Origin: Verrucomicrobiales bacterium
GTDB taxonomy: Bacteria; Verrucomicrobiota; Verrucomicrobiia; Limisphaerales; J093
Assembly (NCBI GenBank): GCA_024233305.1
Contig: JACKPV010000028.1
Location: forward strand, 1-64,000
Direction: 5' to 3'
DNA length: 64,000 bases
A program made the translations under genes and the position numbers. Below the pieces are notes generated by a model that worked only from the letters and a program-made list of their open reading frames with translations, was not told the DNA's origin and made no database searches. Each line of letters begins with the position of its first letter. Position 1 is the stretch's first letter. Shown here in pieces: positions 53,332-62,500 of this stretch.

Positions 53332-55065
53332 ATGAGACCAGAAACGAAAGGCTATCCAGGCTTGCTGTTTGCCGGACTGCTCGCGGTGAGCATCTGCGCT
53401 ACGGCCTTCGCCCAATACCCGCGGATCAGCAGCGAAATCGCCACTGAATCCAACCGCCGCATGCGGGCCGCCGACGCCCGTTCCGATGCCGCGTGGTCGC
53501 GCGCCCAGCCGGCGATTCGCGAATGGGCTGCGAAGGGCAAACCCTACATTCCGGATGCCGATGAACCGGATGACCTGCCCCAGGCCCTCATCCCCGCGTT
53601 TCCCGGGGCGCAGGGCGGCGGCATGTATTCGCATGGCGGCCGCGGTGGCCGCGTGTTCGTCGTCACCAATCTGAACGACGACGGCCCGGGCAGCCTGCGC
53701 GAGGCGTGCGAAACGGGCGGCCCGCGCATCGTGGTCTTCAATGTCGCCGGCATCATCCGGCTCAAGGACCGCCTCCGCATCCGCGCGCCCTACATCACGC
53801 TCTCGGGCGCCACCGCGCCGGGTGACGGGGTCTGCATCGCGGGCAACACCGTCGAGATCGAGACGCATGACGTCATCCTCCGGCACCTGCGCTTCCGCCG
53901 CGGTTCCACCTGGGTGGGCGACCGCAACGACTCCCTCGGCGGCAATGCCATCGGCAATATCATCATCGACCACGTCTCGGCGAGTTGGGGCCTGGACGAG
54001 AACATGTCGCTTTACCGCCACATGTATCGGCCCCCCGACGGCGGCAAGGAACTCAAGCTGGCCACGGTCAACATCACGATCCAGAACTCGATCTTCAGCG
54101 AGGCGCTCAACACCTATCACCACGCCTTCGGCAGCACCATCGGCGGTTACAACGCCACCTTTCACCACAACCTCTGGGCCTGTAACACCGGACGCAATCC
54201 CAGCGTCGGCATGATCTATGACTTCACCTTCGCCAACAACGTCGTCTTCAACTGGCGCCATCGCACGGTCGATGGCGGGGATCACCGCAGCTTCTACACC
54301 ATCATCAACAACTACTTCAAACCCGGCCCGGTCACGCCCGCCAACGCCGCAATCCGCCACCGCATTCTCAAACCCGAATCCCGCCGCGCCAAACCGCCCG
54401 TGGACGACTATGGTCTGGCCTACGTCGCCGGGAACATCGTCGAGGGCAACGCCCGGGTCACCGTGGACAACTGGGACGGCGGCGTGCAACCCGAGCCGCT
54501 CGGCGACCGCGACGCCATCCTGGCCGCGATCCGGGCCGAGCGCCCCTACCCCCATGCCCACCTCGAAGTGCAATCCGCCGCCGAAGCCTGGGAATACGTG
54601 CTGGCCAACGCCGGTGCCACCCTGCCCCGCCGCGACGCCGTGGACCGTCGCCTCATCGAAATGGTCCGCACCGGCAAGGTCACCGCGCAAGCCGCTCCGG
54701 ACACCGCCCACGCACTGGCCGGCGTCGGCTTCAGCGACGCATTGATCACCCAACTCGTCCACGAGGTTTCGCTCGGCATCATCACCGATCCCGAACAGGT
54801 CGGCGGCTACCCGGAATACCGGGGCACACCGTATCCCGACGCCGACCACGACGGCCTGCCCGACACTTGGGAAATCCGCCACGGTCTGGATCCGCATGAC
54901 CCGGCGGACGCCAACGCCGACCGGAACGGGGACGGTTACACCCACGTCGAGGAGTTCCTTTACGGCCTGGATCCGACGGCGCCGAAGCAGACCTGGCCCA
55001 GCCCGCGAACCTACCTCGACCTCTGGAAAACCGACCCCGCGCTCCGGCCCCGCCTGGATCGGTGA
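53332..55065 (+). CDS. Pectate lyase-like polysaccharide lyase (PL1 type), exported
   Basis: The protein is 577 residues with a signal peptide ending at AFA (about 27). AFPGAQGGGMYSHGGRGGRVF and VVTNLNDDGPGSLREA open the beta-helix. Later parts include ILRHLRFRRGS, NIIIDHVSASWGLDENMSLY and NTYHHAFGSTIGGYNATFHHN. The C-terminus has a calcium-binding type III-like region, DADHDGLPDTWEIRHGLDP (from 503) and DRNGDGYTHVEEFLYGLDP. It cleaves homogalacturonan-type pectin by beta-elimination. It is divergent from the PIN pair. Confidence 0.88.
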   Translation: MRPETKGYPGLLFAGLLAVSICATAFAQYPRISSEIATESNRRMRAADARSDAAWSRAQPAIREWAAKGKPYIPDADEPDDLPQALIPAFPGAQGGGMYSHGGRGGRVFVVTNLNDDGPGSLREACETGGPRIVVFNVAGIIRLKDRLRIRAPYITLSGATAPGDGVCIAGNTVEIETHDVILRHLRFRRGSTWVGDRNDSLGGNAIGNIIIDHVSASWGLDENMSLYRHMYRPPDGGKELKLATVNITIQNSIFSEALNTYHHAFGSTIGGYNATFHHNLWACNTGRNPSVGMIYDFTFANNVVFNWRHRTVDGGDHRSFYTIINNYFKPGPVTPANAAIRHRILKPESRRAKPPVDDYGLAYVAGNIVEGNARVTVDNWDGGVQPEPLGDRDAILAAIRAERPYPHAHLEVQSAAEAWEYVLANAGATLPRRDAVDRRLIEMVRTGKVTAQAAPDTAHALAGVGFSDALITQLVHEVSLGIITDPEQVGGYPEYRGTPYPDADHDGLPDTWEIRHGLDPHDPADANADRNGDGYTHVEEFLYGLDPTAPKQTWPSPRTYLDLWKTDPALRPRLDR

Positions 55066-55264
55066 CCGACGGCCCGTGGGGATCGAACAGCCGGGACGCC
55101 CTCGGGAGCGAGCGTCTCCGCTGGCCGGGACAGCAGACGCCGGCTCGATAACCGAAACCCCGGGCGTGCCGTCGGCGACAAGGGTCGGGGAAAAACTGTT
55201 GCGCGGGAGGCATCCCAGCGCTAAGGATACGCCGCTTTGGACAGGACGAACCGGAGAATTAGCC

Positions 55265-55510
55265 TTGGACAGTGAACTTTGCTTGAAAGCCGTCGAGAAA
55301 GTTGGCAACCCCAACATACTCGTGAACCTCATTTCGCGGCGGGTGCGTCAGCTCAACTCGGGCGGCGGCGCCATGAGCCGTCCGCTGCTCGACAATCCCG
55401 AAACGCTCGGCGCGGCTGACGTCGCGTTGCGCGAGGTGGTCGAGGACCGCATCACCTACGAACTCCTCACCACCCCGGAAGACTGGGCCGAGGAAGGCGC
55501 GCCCGCCTAG
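55265..55510 (+). CDS. rpoZ: RNA polymerase omega subunit
   Basis: The protein is 81 residues. SELCLKAVEKVGNPNILVNL, ISRRVRQLNSGGGAMSRPLL and LGAADVALREVVEDRITYEL match the omega subunit of this phylum. The start is TTG at 55265, with GGAG eight bases upstream; no ATG or GTG fits. Omega stabilises the core polymerase and mediates ppGpp binding in some bacteria. It precedes smpB by 56 bases. The 199 bases after the pectate lyase hold no other gene. Confidence 0.88.
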   Translation: MDSELCLKAVEKVGNPNILVNLISRRVRQLNSGGGAMSRPLLDNPETLGAADVALREVVEDRITYELLTTPEDWAEEGAPA

Positions 55511-55566
55511 CTGGCCCCCTCCCGACCCGGCCGCCTGCCAGAGGCGTGCCTCCGTCGGTCCCGCCG

Positions 55567-56022
55567 ATGACCGACATCGTCACCAATCGCAGGGCGCAGC
55601 GGGATTACCACGTCCTCGAGACCTTCGAGGCCGGGGTGGTGTTACGCGGCTCCGAGGTCAAATCCCTGCGTGCCGGTCGCGGCCAGCTCGCCGACGCGTT
55701 TGCCCGGGTCGAGAACGACGAGGTCTTCCTCTACAACGCGCACATCGAGGAGTATGAGCAGGCCAACCGGGAGAACCACGTCCCGAAGTCCGTGCGGAAA
55801 CTGCTCCTCAAGCGCGCCGAGATTCGCCGGCTCGCGCAGGCCAGCGAGGTGAAGGGGCACGCGCTGGTGCCGCTCCGTTTTTATTGGAAGCACAACCGCG
55901 TCAAGCTGGCCCTGGCTGTCGGGCAGGGCAAACAGCAGTTCGACAAGCGCGAGGATCTGAAGCGCCGCGAAAGCGATCTCGAATTGCGACGCGCCATGAT
56001 GCACCGCCTCAAGCGCGGATAG
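55567..56022 (+). CDS. smpB: SsrA-binding protein SmpB
   Basis: The protein is 151 residues. TNRRAQRDYHVLETFEAGVVLRG, LRAGRGQLADAFA, YNAHIEEYEQANR and the basic tail KREDLKRRESDLELRRAMMH are the SmpB signatures. It binds tmRNA and brings it to stalled ribosomes in trans-translation. The ATG at 55567 (MTDIVTN) gives the standard start. I see no tmRNA gene in the window. Confidence 0.96.
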   Translation: MTDIVTNRRAQRDYHVLETFEAGVVLRGSEVKSLRAGRGQLADAFARVENDEVFLYNAHIEEYEQANRENHVPKSVRKLLLKRAEIRRLAQASEVKGHALVPLRFYWKHNRVKLALAVGQGKQQFDKREDLKRRESDLELRRAMMHRLKRG

Positions 56023-56170
56023 TCGCCCCCCGTCGCCAACCCTGGGCGGGCGCTTCCCGCCCGCCCGACGGACGCACTCCGCCTGCCGGTCCCCTCCCTG
56101 ACGCCGCGGCTGCGGACCGACGCTGACATTGGGCTTGTCCGGCCAGCGGACCGTACGGAAACTCCGCGCA

Positions 56171-57436
56171 ATGTCGCGGCTGGCAAGTCTGCTGGGAATT
56201 CTCGTGTTTTTGTCGCTGGCGTGGTCGTTGTCCCGCCATCGTTCACGTTTTCCGTGGCGCACCGTGGCATGGGGACTCGGCCTGCAGGCCGGATTTTGTG
56301 TGCTGATTCTGCACAGCCGCCTGGGTCACGCCGGCTTCGACCTGGCGCAACGGGCGGTCAACCGGTTGATCGGGTTCGCCAACGAAGGCGCGAAAATGGT
56401 CTTCGGCCCGCTGGGGGACCAAGCCTTCCTGAGCGAGCAATGGGGCGCGGACCACGCCTACATCCTCGCGATCACCGTCTCCGCCACGATCATTCTGGTG
56501 TCGGCGGTTTCCTCGCTCCTCTACCACTGGGGCGTGTTGCAGCGTCTGGTCCAGGCGGCCGCCTGGGTGATGCGCCGCGCGATGCGCACCAGTGGCAGTG
56601 AAAGCCTCGCGGCGGCGGCGAACGTGTTTGTCGGGATGACCGAGGCACCGCTCGTCATCCGGCCTTATCTCGCCCGCATGACCGAGAGCGAATTGATGGC
56701 CCTGATGACCGGCGGCATGGCGACCATTGCCGGCGGGGTGCTCGCCGCCTACGTCGCCTTCGGGTTGAGCGCCGGGCACCTCCTCACCGCCAGCGTCATG
56801 AGCGCTCCTGCCGCGCTGGTGATCGCCAAGATCATGCTTCCCGAGACCGCCCCGAGTGAAACCGCCTCCGGCGCCCGGCCACCCATCGAACGACACACCA
56901 CCAACGGCATTGACGCCCTCTGCCGGGGTGCCACGGACGGCGTCAAACTCTCGTTGAACGTGATGGGCATGCTGATCGCGTTTGTCGCCGTGATCGCCCT
57001 GCTCAATCACCTCTTCAGCTTGGTCCAGGAACAGGTCTTCGGCTGGTTCGGACAGGGCTGGGAGCCGGTGAGCTTGCAGCGGTTGGTCGGGTGGCTGAAC
57101 GCACCGTGCGCCTGGTTGATCGGGGTGCCCTGGAAGGACGCCGTGCCCATCGGGCAGGTGTTGGGCGAACGGATCGTGCTCAACGAATTCCTGGGCTACG
57201 CCACCCTGGCCGGCTACCAGAACGCCGGCGCCCTCGAACCCCGCAGCGTCACCCTCGCCACCTACGCGTTGTGCGGTTTTGCGAACCTTGGAAGCATCGC
57301 CATTCAGATCGGTGGCATCGGCGCCCTGGCCCCCGAGCGCCGTAGTGATCTCGCCCGACTCGGCCTCAGGTCCATGGTGGGGGGCCTGCTCGCCTGCTAT
57401 CTGACGGCCTCCATCGTCGGATTGCTGGGCGGTTGA
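56171..57436 (+). CDS. Concentrative nucleoside transporter, NupC/CNT family
   Basis: The protein is 421 residues with about ten hydrophobic segments. Family blocks are NVFVGMTEAPLVIRPYLARM, the following MTGGMATIAGGVLAAYVAFG, VGWLNAPCAWLIGVPW, IVLNEFLGYATLAGY and YALCGFANLGSIAIQIGGIG. The two re-entrant loops and the NEF motif bind nucleoside and sodium or protons. It imports nucleosides across the inner membrane. The ATG at 56171 starts the first helix. It is 148 bases after smpB. Confidence 0.93.
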   Translation: MSRLASLLGILVFLSLAWSLSRHRSRFPWRTVAWGLGLQAGFCVLILHSRLGHAGFDLAQRAVNRLIGFANEGAKMVFGPLGDQAFLSEQWGADHAYILAITVSATIILVSAVSSLLYHWGVLQRLVQAAAWVMRRAMRTSGSESLAAAANVFVGMTEAPLVIRPYLARMTESELMALMTGGMATIAGGVLAAYVAFGLSAGHLLTASVMSAPAALVIAKIMLPETAPSETASGARPPIERHTTNGIDALCRGATDGVKLSLNVMGMLIAFVAVIALLNHLFSLVQEQVFGWFGQGWEPVSLQRLVGWLNAPCAWLIGVPWKDAVPIGQVLGERIVLNEFLGYATLAGYQNAGALEPRSVTLATYALCGFANLGSIAIQIGGIGALAPERRSDLARLGLRSMVGGLLACYLTASIVGLLGG

Positions 57437-57566
57437 AAGGCCCGTTGCCCTGCGGCGCCCTCGCTTCGCGCTGTCACTCCCCCGCCAAACATCCACGCGC
57501 GCTTCGCGGCGCACGTTGGCGACCTTGGACGACCGCCGCCGCGCAGGAGGCCTTGGTCCGACAACG

Positions 57567-59243
57567 CTAGCCCGTTTCGGAGGCCAGCCGGTCGAGTAAT
57601 CGGAGCGCCTCGCGGGCTGTCACATCCTCGGGATCCAGGGAAAGCAGTTGTTCGATGGATTGACGCGCCGGATCCAGCCGCCCCGCCAGGGCAAGCACCA
57701 CCCCACGCACCAGCAGCAGGGACTGCACCATTTCCCGGGATGGGTTCTTTCCCAGATTCTCCTGGACCGCCCCGAGCAACCGCGCCGCCACGCCGAGCCC
57801 GGCCGATTCGAGGTCGTCACGCACCACCAGCGCACATAATCCGAGCGCCGGTAGCGGGTCCTTCGGCCATTTCGCCCAGGCCTGCTGCAGCTCCATCCGG
57901 GCCTCCCCGCGACGTTCGAGCCGGTCGTAGGCCTTGGCCAGGATGAACCGGTTCCTCGCGTTGTCCGCGGTTTTCAACCGCTTCCGGGCCACCTCCATCA
58001 GGGACTCGAACCGCTCCGCCGTCGCCAGCGAAGCGCACAACACCTCCCAGGCCGGCTGGTTGGTCGGATCCCGCGTCACCGCCTCCCGCAGCCCGGTCTC
58101 CGCTCGCCCGGGATCGCCGATCACCATGAACTGCAGCGATCCCGCCAACTCGAGCGCCTGCGAACTCAGGTGAGGATCCTCGCTCTGCGCCGCCCGGTCC
58201 ATCCGCGCCAGAACCTGGCGAACCACTTGCCGCAGATCTTCCGGGAGGCTGCCCCAATCCACGCCGGCGGGAAGGCCACCGGCGGCCGGTCCTCCGCGCG
58301 CGACCGTCTCAGCCAGCAAGACCGACCAGACCCAGATCGCGTTGACGCGGGGATCGTCGGGCGCCAACCGGGCCGCGGTCGCCAGATCGGGGAGGGATTC
58401 GGCGCTGAACATGGCCCGCGACACCCGGCGGACCTTCTCGTCACCCCCCGGTTCGCCCAGCAGGGCTTCAAGCACCCGCCTGGCCGTGCGAATTCGCGCC
58501 CGTCCCAGCCGGGCTTCGGCCTCCGACACGCCCGCCTGAACCGCCTGCTCCGCCTCAGCTTCCGCCTGATCGAGCAGGCCTCTCATGGATTCCACCTGCG
58601 CTGCCGAGGGGGCAACGGCAGGCGGTGCTCCCCCCCCTTCCGCAGGCTGGGCCGGCAGCGGGATCTCGCCGCTCGGGAAGACCGCGCCGGCGGCCGCGGA
58701 CACCAAGGCGAGCCCCATCTCCAACCGGGAGCGCCACCCTTCGGGATTGGCGGCCTGAACGCGTCGCAGCAGGGACAGGCTCTCCCCGGAGCGCCCCGCC
58801 AGTCGCAACGCCCGGGCATAGCCCGCGACGAGGACGTCGTCCTCGGCATCGGCGGCATTCGTTTCCTCGAACAGCCCGATCGCCCGCTGGATCGCCTGAC
58901 GAGACGCTGCCGCGTTCCCCGCGAGATCGTTCAGTTCTGCGAACCGGAGCATCTGCAGGGGCGTTCCGGGAGGGGAACCGGGTTCGTCGCGGAGGCGATC
59001 AAGCTCCGCCTGCGCGCGCAGCGCGTCCCCGGCAAACACCCATCCGTGCCGATGATTGAATTCGAGCCCAAGTTGAAAGGAAACCCTGGGCAATCCCAGA
59101 AGCGCGCGCAACTGATCCCGGGCCGCGGCCCGGGTGGCTCCCCAAATGGCGCCAACCGGCAGCACGAAGGCCAGCCCCACCGTCACTCCGAACGCGATTC
59201 CTCGCCGCCCGCCCATCGCCCGGCGAATCGAAACCTGTTGCAT
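57567..59243 (-). CDS. Membrane-anchored TPR-like protein
   Basis: The protein is 558 residues. One transmembrane segment (about 15-37) leads to a helical repeat array: AELNDLAGNAAASRQAIQRA, LLRRVQAANPEGWRSRLEMG, TGLREAVTRDPTNQPAWEVL and RNRFILAKAYDRLERRGEAR. A proline/glycine-rich linker (about 196-212) interrupts it. It resembles the first TPR protein (7238-8776) in layout but not closely in sequence. The partner is unknown. It lies downstream of the giant lamin-tail gene on the same strand. Confidence 0.8.
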   Translation of the reverse strand: MQQVSIRRAMGGRRGIAFGVTVGLAFVLPVGAIWGATRAAARDQLRALLGLPRVSFQLGLEFNHRHGWVFAGDALRAQAELDRLRDEPGSPPGTPLQMLRFAELNDLAGNAAASRQAIQRAIGLFEETNAADAEDDVLVAGYARALRLAGRSGESLSLLRRVQAANPEGWRSRLEMGLALVSAAAGAVFPSGEIPLPAQPAEGGGAPPAVAPSAAQVESMRGLLDQAEAEAEQAVQAGVSEAEARLGRARIRTARRVLEALLGEPGGDEKVRRVSRAMFSAESLPDLATAARLAPDDPRVNAIWVWSVLLAETVARGGPAAGGLPAGVDWGSLPEDLRQVVRQVLARMDRAAQSEDPHLSSQALELAGSLQFMVIGDPGRAETGLREAVTRDPTNQPAWEVLCASLATAERFESLMEVARKRLKTADNARNRFILAKAYDRLERRGEARMELQQAWAKWPKDPLPALGLCALVVRDDLESAGLGVAARLLGAVQENLGKNPSREMVQSLLLVRGVVLALAGRLDPARQSIEQLLSLDPEDVTAREALRLLDRLASETG

Positions 59244-59321
59244 GCTCCAAGACTACCCCACCGGGCGCGAAAGGCCAGCCAGCCTTCCCCTCCCCCGGTC
59301 CGCCGTTTCAGTCGCATACTA

Positions 59322-59355
59322 CGAACCTGTCACTCTGTCGAACCTGTCTCCCTGT
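59322..59355. repeat. Two tandem 17-bp repeats
   Basis: CGAACCTGTCACTCTGT (59322-59338) is followed at once by CGAACCTGTCTCCCTGT (59339-59355), differing at two positions. It lies in the 260-base gap between the giant gene and the TPR gene. Only two units are present. Confidence 0.6.
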
Positions 59356-59503
59356 CGCCCATCCACCGTGAACCTGACCCCTTGTTCCACGGGGAATCTC
59401 TCCGTTGTCCTTATCGTGGTGGGCCGCAGGCAGCGAATACTTCAGTGCAAACCTCGCCTCCGCGCGCCACGCTGGTTGTCGGCGGCGGCCGGAACCGAAG
59501 ACT

Positions 59504-62500
59504 TCAGAACATCAGCAATCGATAGAAGGCCGCCTGTCCGGCCGGCGGCGCGACGGTCCAGAAAGAAACCTCGCGGCTCTCCGCGGGACCCGCGACGTTG
59601 GTCAGCGTCTGCCAACCGGGCGCCCCGGACCCCAACCCGGAGGCCACTTCCACCCGGTAGTGCCGTCCGGCCACCCCCCGAAACGCCAGATAGACGCGGT
59701 CGCCGACAGTCCACACGCGGGAGAAACGCACGGTCATCCGGCGCGGGTCGGAGTCCGCTTCGTACTCCTCCCGGTTCGACCAACCGTCCCCATCGGGATC
59801 GCCGTCCGGCCCGTCAACCCCCGTCCCGGACCAGGGATCGAGTTCGTGCGCCCACTCCCATTCGTCCGGCAACCCGTCGTCGTCCACGTCACCGTTCATC
59901 GCCCCGGCCGATCCGAGGGGCGTCGGCGCACCGGCGAACCAATTGAGCGGCTCGCTGCCGTAGCTGCTGGAAACCCGGCGCTGCAGGGAGAATCCACCAC
60001 CATCAGCGGCGGCGGGCCAGGGCGCCCGCGGCGCGTAGACCACCTCGTCCACCGCCGCATAGGTCACCGCCATTGGATCCGCGGGCCAATCGTCGCCCGG
60101 CAGCGGTTTCAACAAGCGGAGCCGCTCACCTTCATCGGCCAACCGCCCGCGGAATGGCCCAACCATCCGGCCCACGCCGCCCTCGCCCAGACCGTATTGC
60201 CCGAGGAAGACGCCCCAAGCGCCCGCGTCGGGAAAGTCGGGAACAACCAGCAACCGCCCGCCGGCGGGCAGGGTAACACCGCCGAAATCGAACTCGACCC
60301 CGCCGGCGAGCCGCCATCCCAGAGGCGGATCTCCCGCCACGAACAAATCCACCGCCGCCGGGGAGATGTTCTCGAGTTCAAGGTACTCGAGCGTCGCGAC
60401 CTCCTCCCCCCCGGCGCCCTGCGCGGGATGATACATGATTTCCGAGATCACCACCGGCCCGACGCGCGCCGCGGCGTTCGGAGCGCCGGTCCCCGATCGA
60501 AAACCCGCCGGCGTCAACGGTCGGTCGACGCCGAAGGTGGGCGCTACCAGCGGCCCAAAGTCGGCGCCGACACTCGTTTCGTGCCGCCCCCAGGAAACCC
60601 CGGGCTCGCTCGGCCCGAACACCGCCACCGCACGCCGGCCCGTCAGGTGGCCGTCGGCGTCCGACTCCGCCAGCACGACCGCTCCGCCCGACCACTCGGC
60701 GAGCCCAAACGGCACGGAGCCACCATCGCCCGCGCCGTAGGCCGCCTCGTACACCACGGCAAACCCGTTCCCCGGCGCCACCGTTCCGGCGGGGATCGCA
60801 TACTTGCGCAGCGCCCGCGGATCGTCGCTCAGCCACCATCCCCCGAGATCGATCGCCGAGGTGCCGAGGTTGCGCACTTCGATGGCGCCCTCCCACGGCG
60901 GTTCCGCATCGGGCAGGACTTCATTGATGACGATCTGCGGGTGCGGGAGGAAGTTCGCTTCGCCCGGCGAGGCGCTGGACGGGAAGTCCTCCAGTGTCCC
61001 TTCGCCGTCCGGAAACCGCCCTTGCGACCCTTCCACCGGCTGCGCCCCAAGATGCGCCTGATCCACCATCGCTCCGGAAGCCGCGTAGAGCCGCAAGGTC
61101 TCGCCCCGCGCGTCGAGCGCAAAGGTCAAGTGATCCGGGCCGCGGGCGACGTCACCGTCCGCCTTCCAGACCGCGAAGTCCCCGGCGCCGATGAAGCTCA
61201 GGGCGGGCACAACGTCGCGCGTGCGCGCCGCCACCGAAGGATCGTCCGCCAGTGCCATCCCGGTCAGGCTGACGGGCAGCGAACCGGGGTTGAACAATTC
61301 GATCCAGTCCTCGCCTCCTCCCCCCGCCAACCATTCGTTCAGCCGGAGTCCAACCGGATCGCCCAGCGCCGCAGGACCAGCGTTCGGTTCGCCTGGCGTG
61401 GGATGTTCCAACAAGGTCCAAAGCGTTCCGGTGCTGCCTATCGAACGGTCACGGAGTTGGAAGCCGAATCGCACCTCGCTCACCGGCCGTCCGTCGGGAG
61501 CAAAGAGGGTGACGGTGTCGCCCGCGGCGGACAGGGCATCGGCCACATTCAGTCTCCCGAGCGGGGAAAGCGCCGTCGGCCGTTCGGGATCGCAGTGGAC
61601 CACCAGCAGGCCTTGAGGAGGAAGGATCACGCCGGCGGGGAATGTCGGTCCGCCCGCCGATGCATCGCCGATGGCCAGGCGGTAACCGCGCAGGTCCACG
61701 GCCCGCGAGCCGGGGTTGAGCAACTCGATCCAATCGACGGCGGGGTCCGCCGCGCCACCGGTCGACGCGTGGCTCCGGGCCAGGATTTCGTTGATTACGG
61801 GACCGCTCCATTCGAGGCGGTAGTTCGGAGCGCCGGGACTGGCCGCACCCGGCAGGGGCGTGACGCTGCCGGTAAGATCGGGCAACCGCCCCGCGCTGAT
61901 CCCCTCCCCGATCCGGTTGTACCGGACGCGGTCAAGTTCCACCCCCAACGGATCGAGGAGTCGGATCTCGCCCTGATCGGCAGGCAAACGCAGATCCAGG
62001 TGATTCGGGCCGGGCGAGGCATCGGCGGGCAACAGGACATGCCCGCCCGCCGGCACGAACCCGGGGGCCAGGATCTGAAAGAGGGCATCGTCCACCCCGA
62101 TCCACACCCCCTGCAAGGGGGCTGGTCGGGAGGTGTCGCGATTGCCGACCTCGATCCAATCGTCCTCCCCCGGTGGCGCGTCCGGCAGGAATTCGTTCAC
62201 CACCAGACTGGCGAACCCGGCGAGCCCGCTGCCTTCGTTCGCCCTGCCCGGCGTGGGATCGTTCAGGGCCCAGCCCCCTTCGCTTCCCAAACGGCCGAGC
62301 GAACGATCCACCACCTGGGGTCCGAAGCGCATGGCGTCCACGCGCCTTCCGTCCGCATCAAGCAACTCAAGGAACTCGCCTTCGCGGTCCAGCCCGAACC
62401 CGGAGTGGATCGCCGTCGGAGTGGACGGTGCCGGCGAGCAAATCACGAGCAGATACCCGCCCGGCGGAATCACCGTCGCGCTGAAGACCAGACGGTGGTC

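Noticed and set aside
53182..55332. A 716-codon open frame antisense to the pectate lyase
   Set aside because: The sense strand carries unmistakable pectate-lyase and calcium-loop motifs; the antisense protein is Val/Gly/Asp-rich shadow.
59322..59355. Possible CRISPR-like repeat
   Set aside because: Only two 17-bp units with no spacer; no cas genes.
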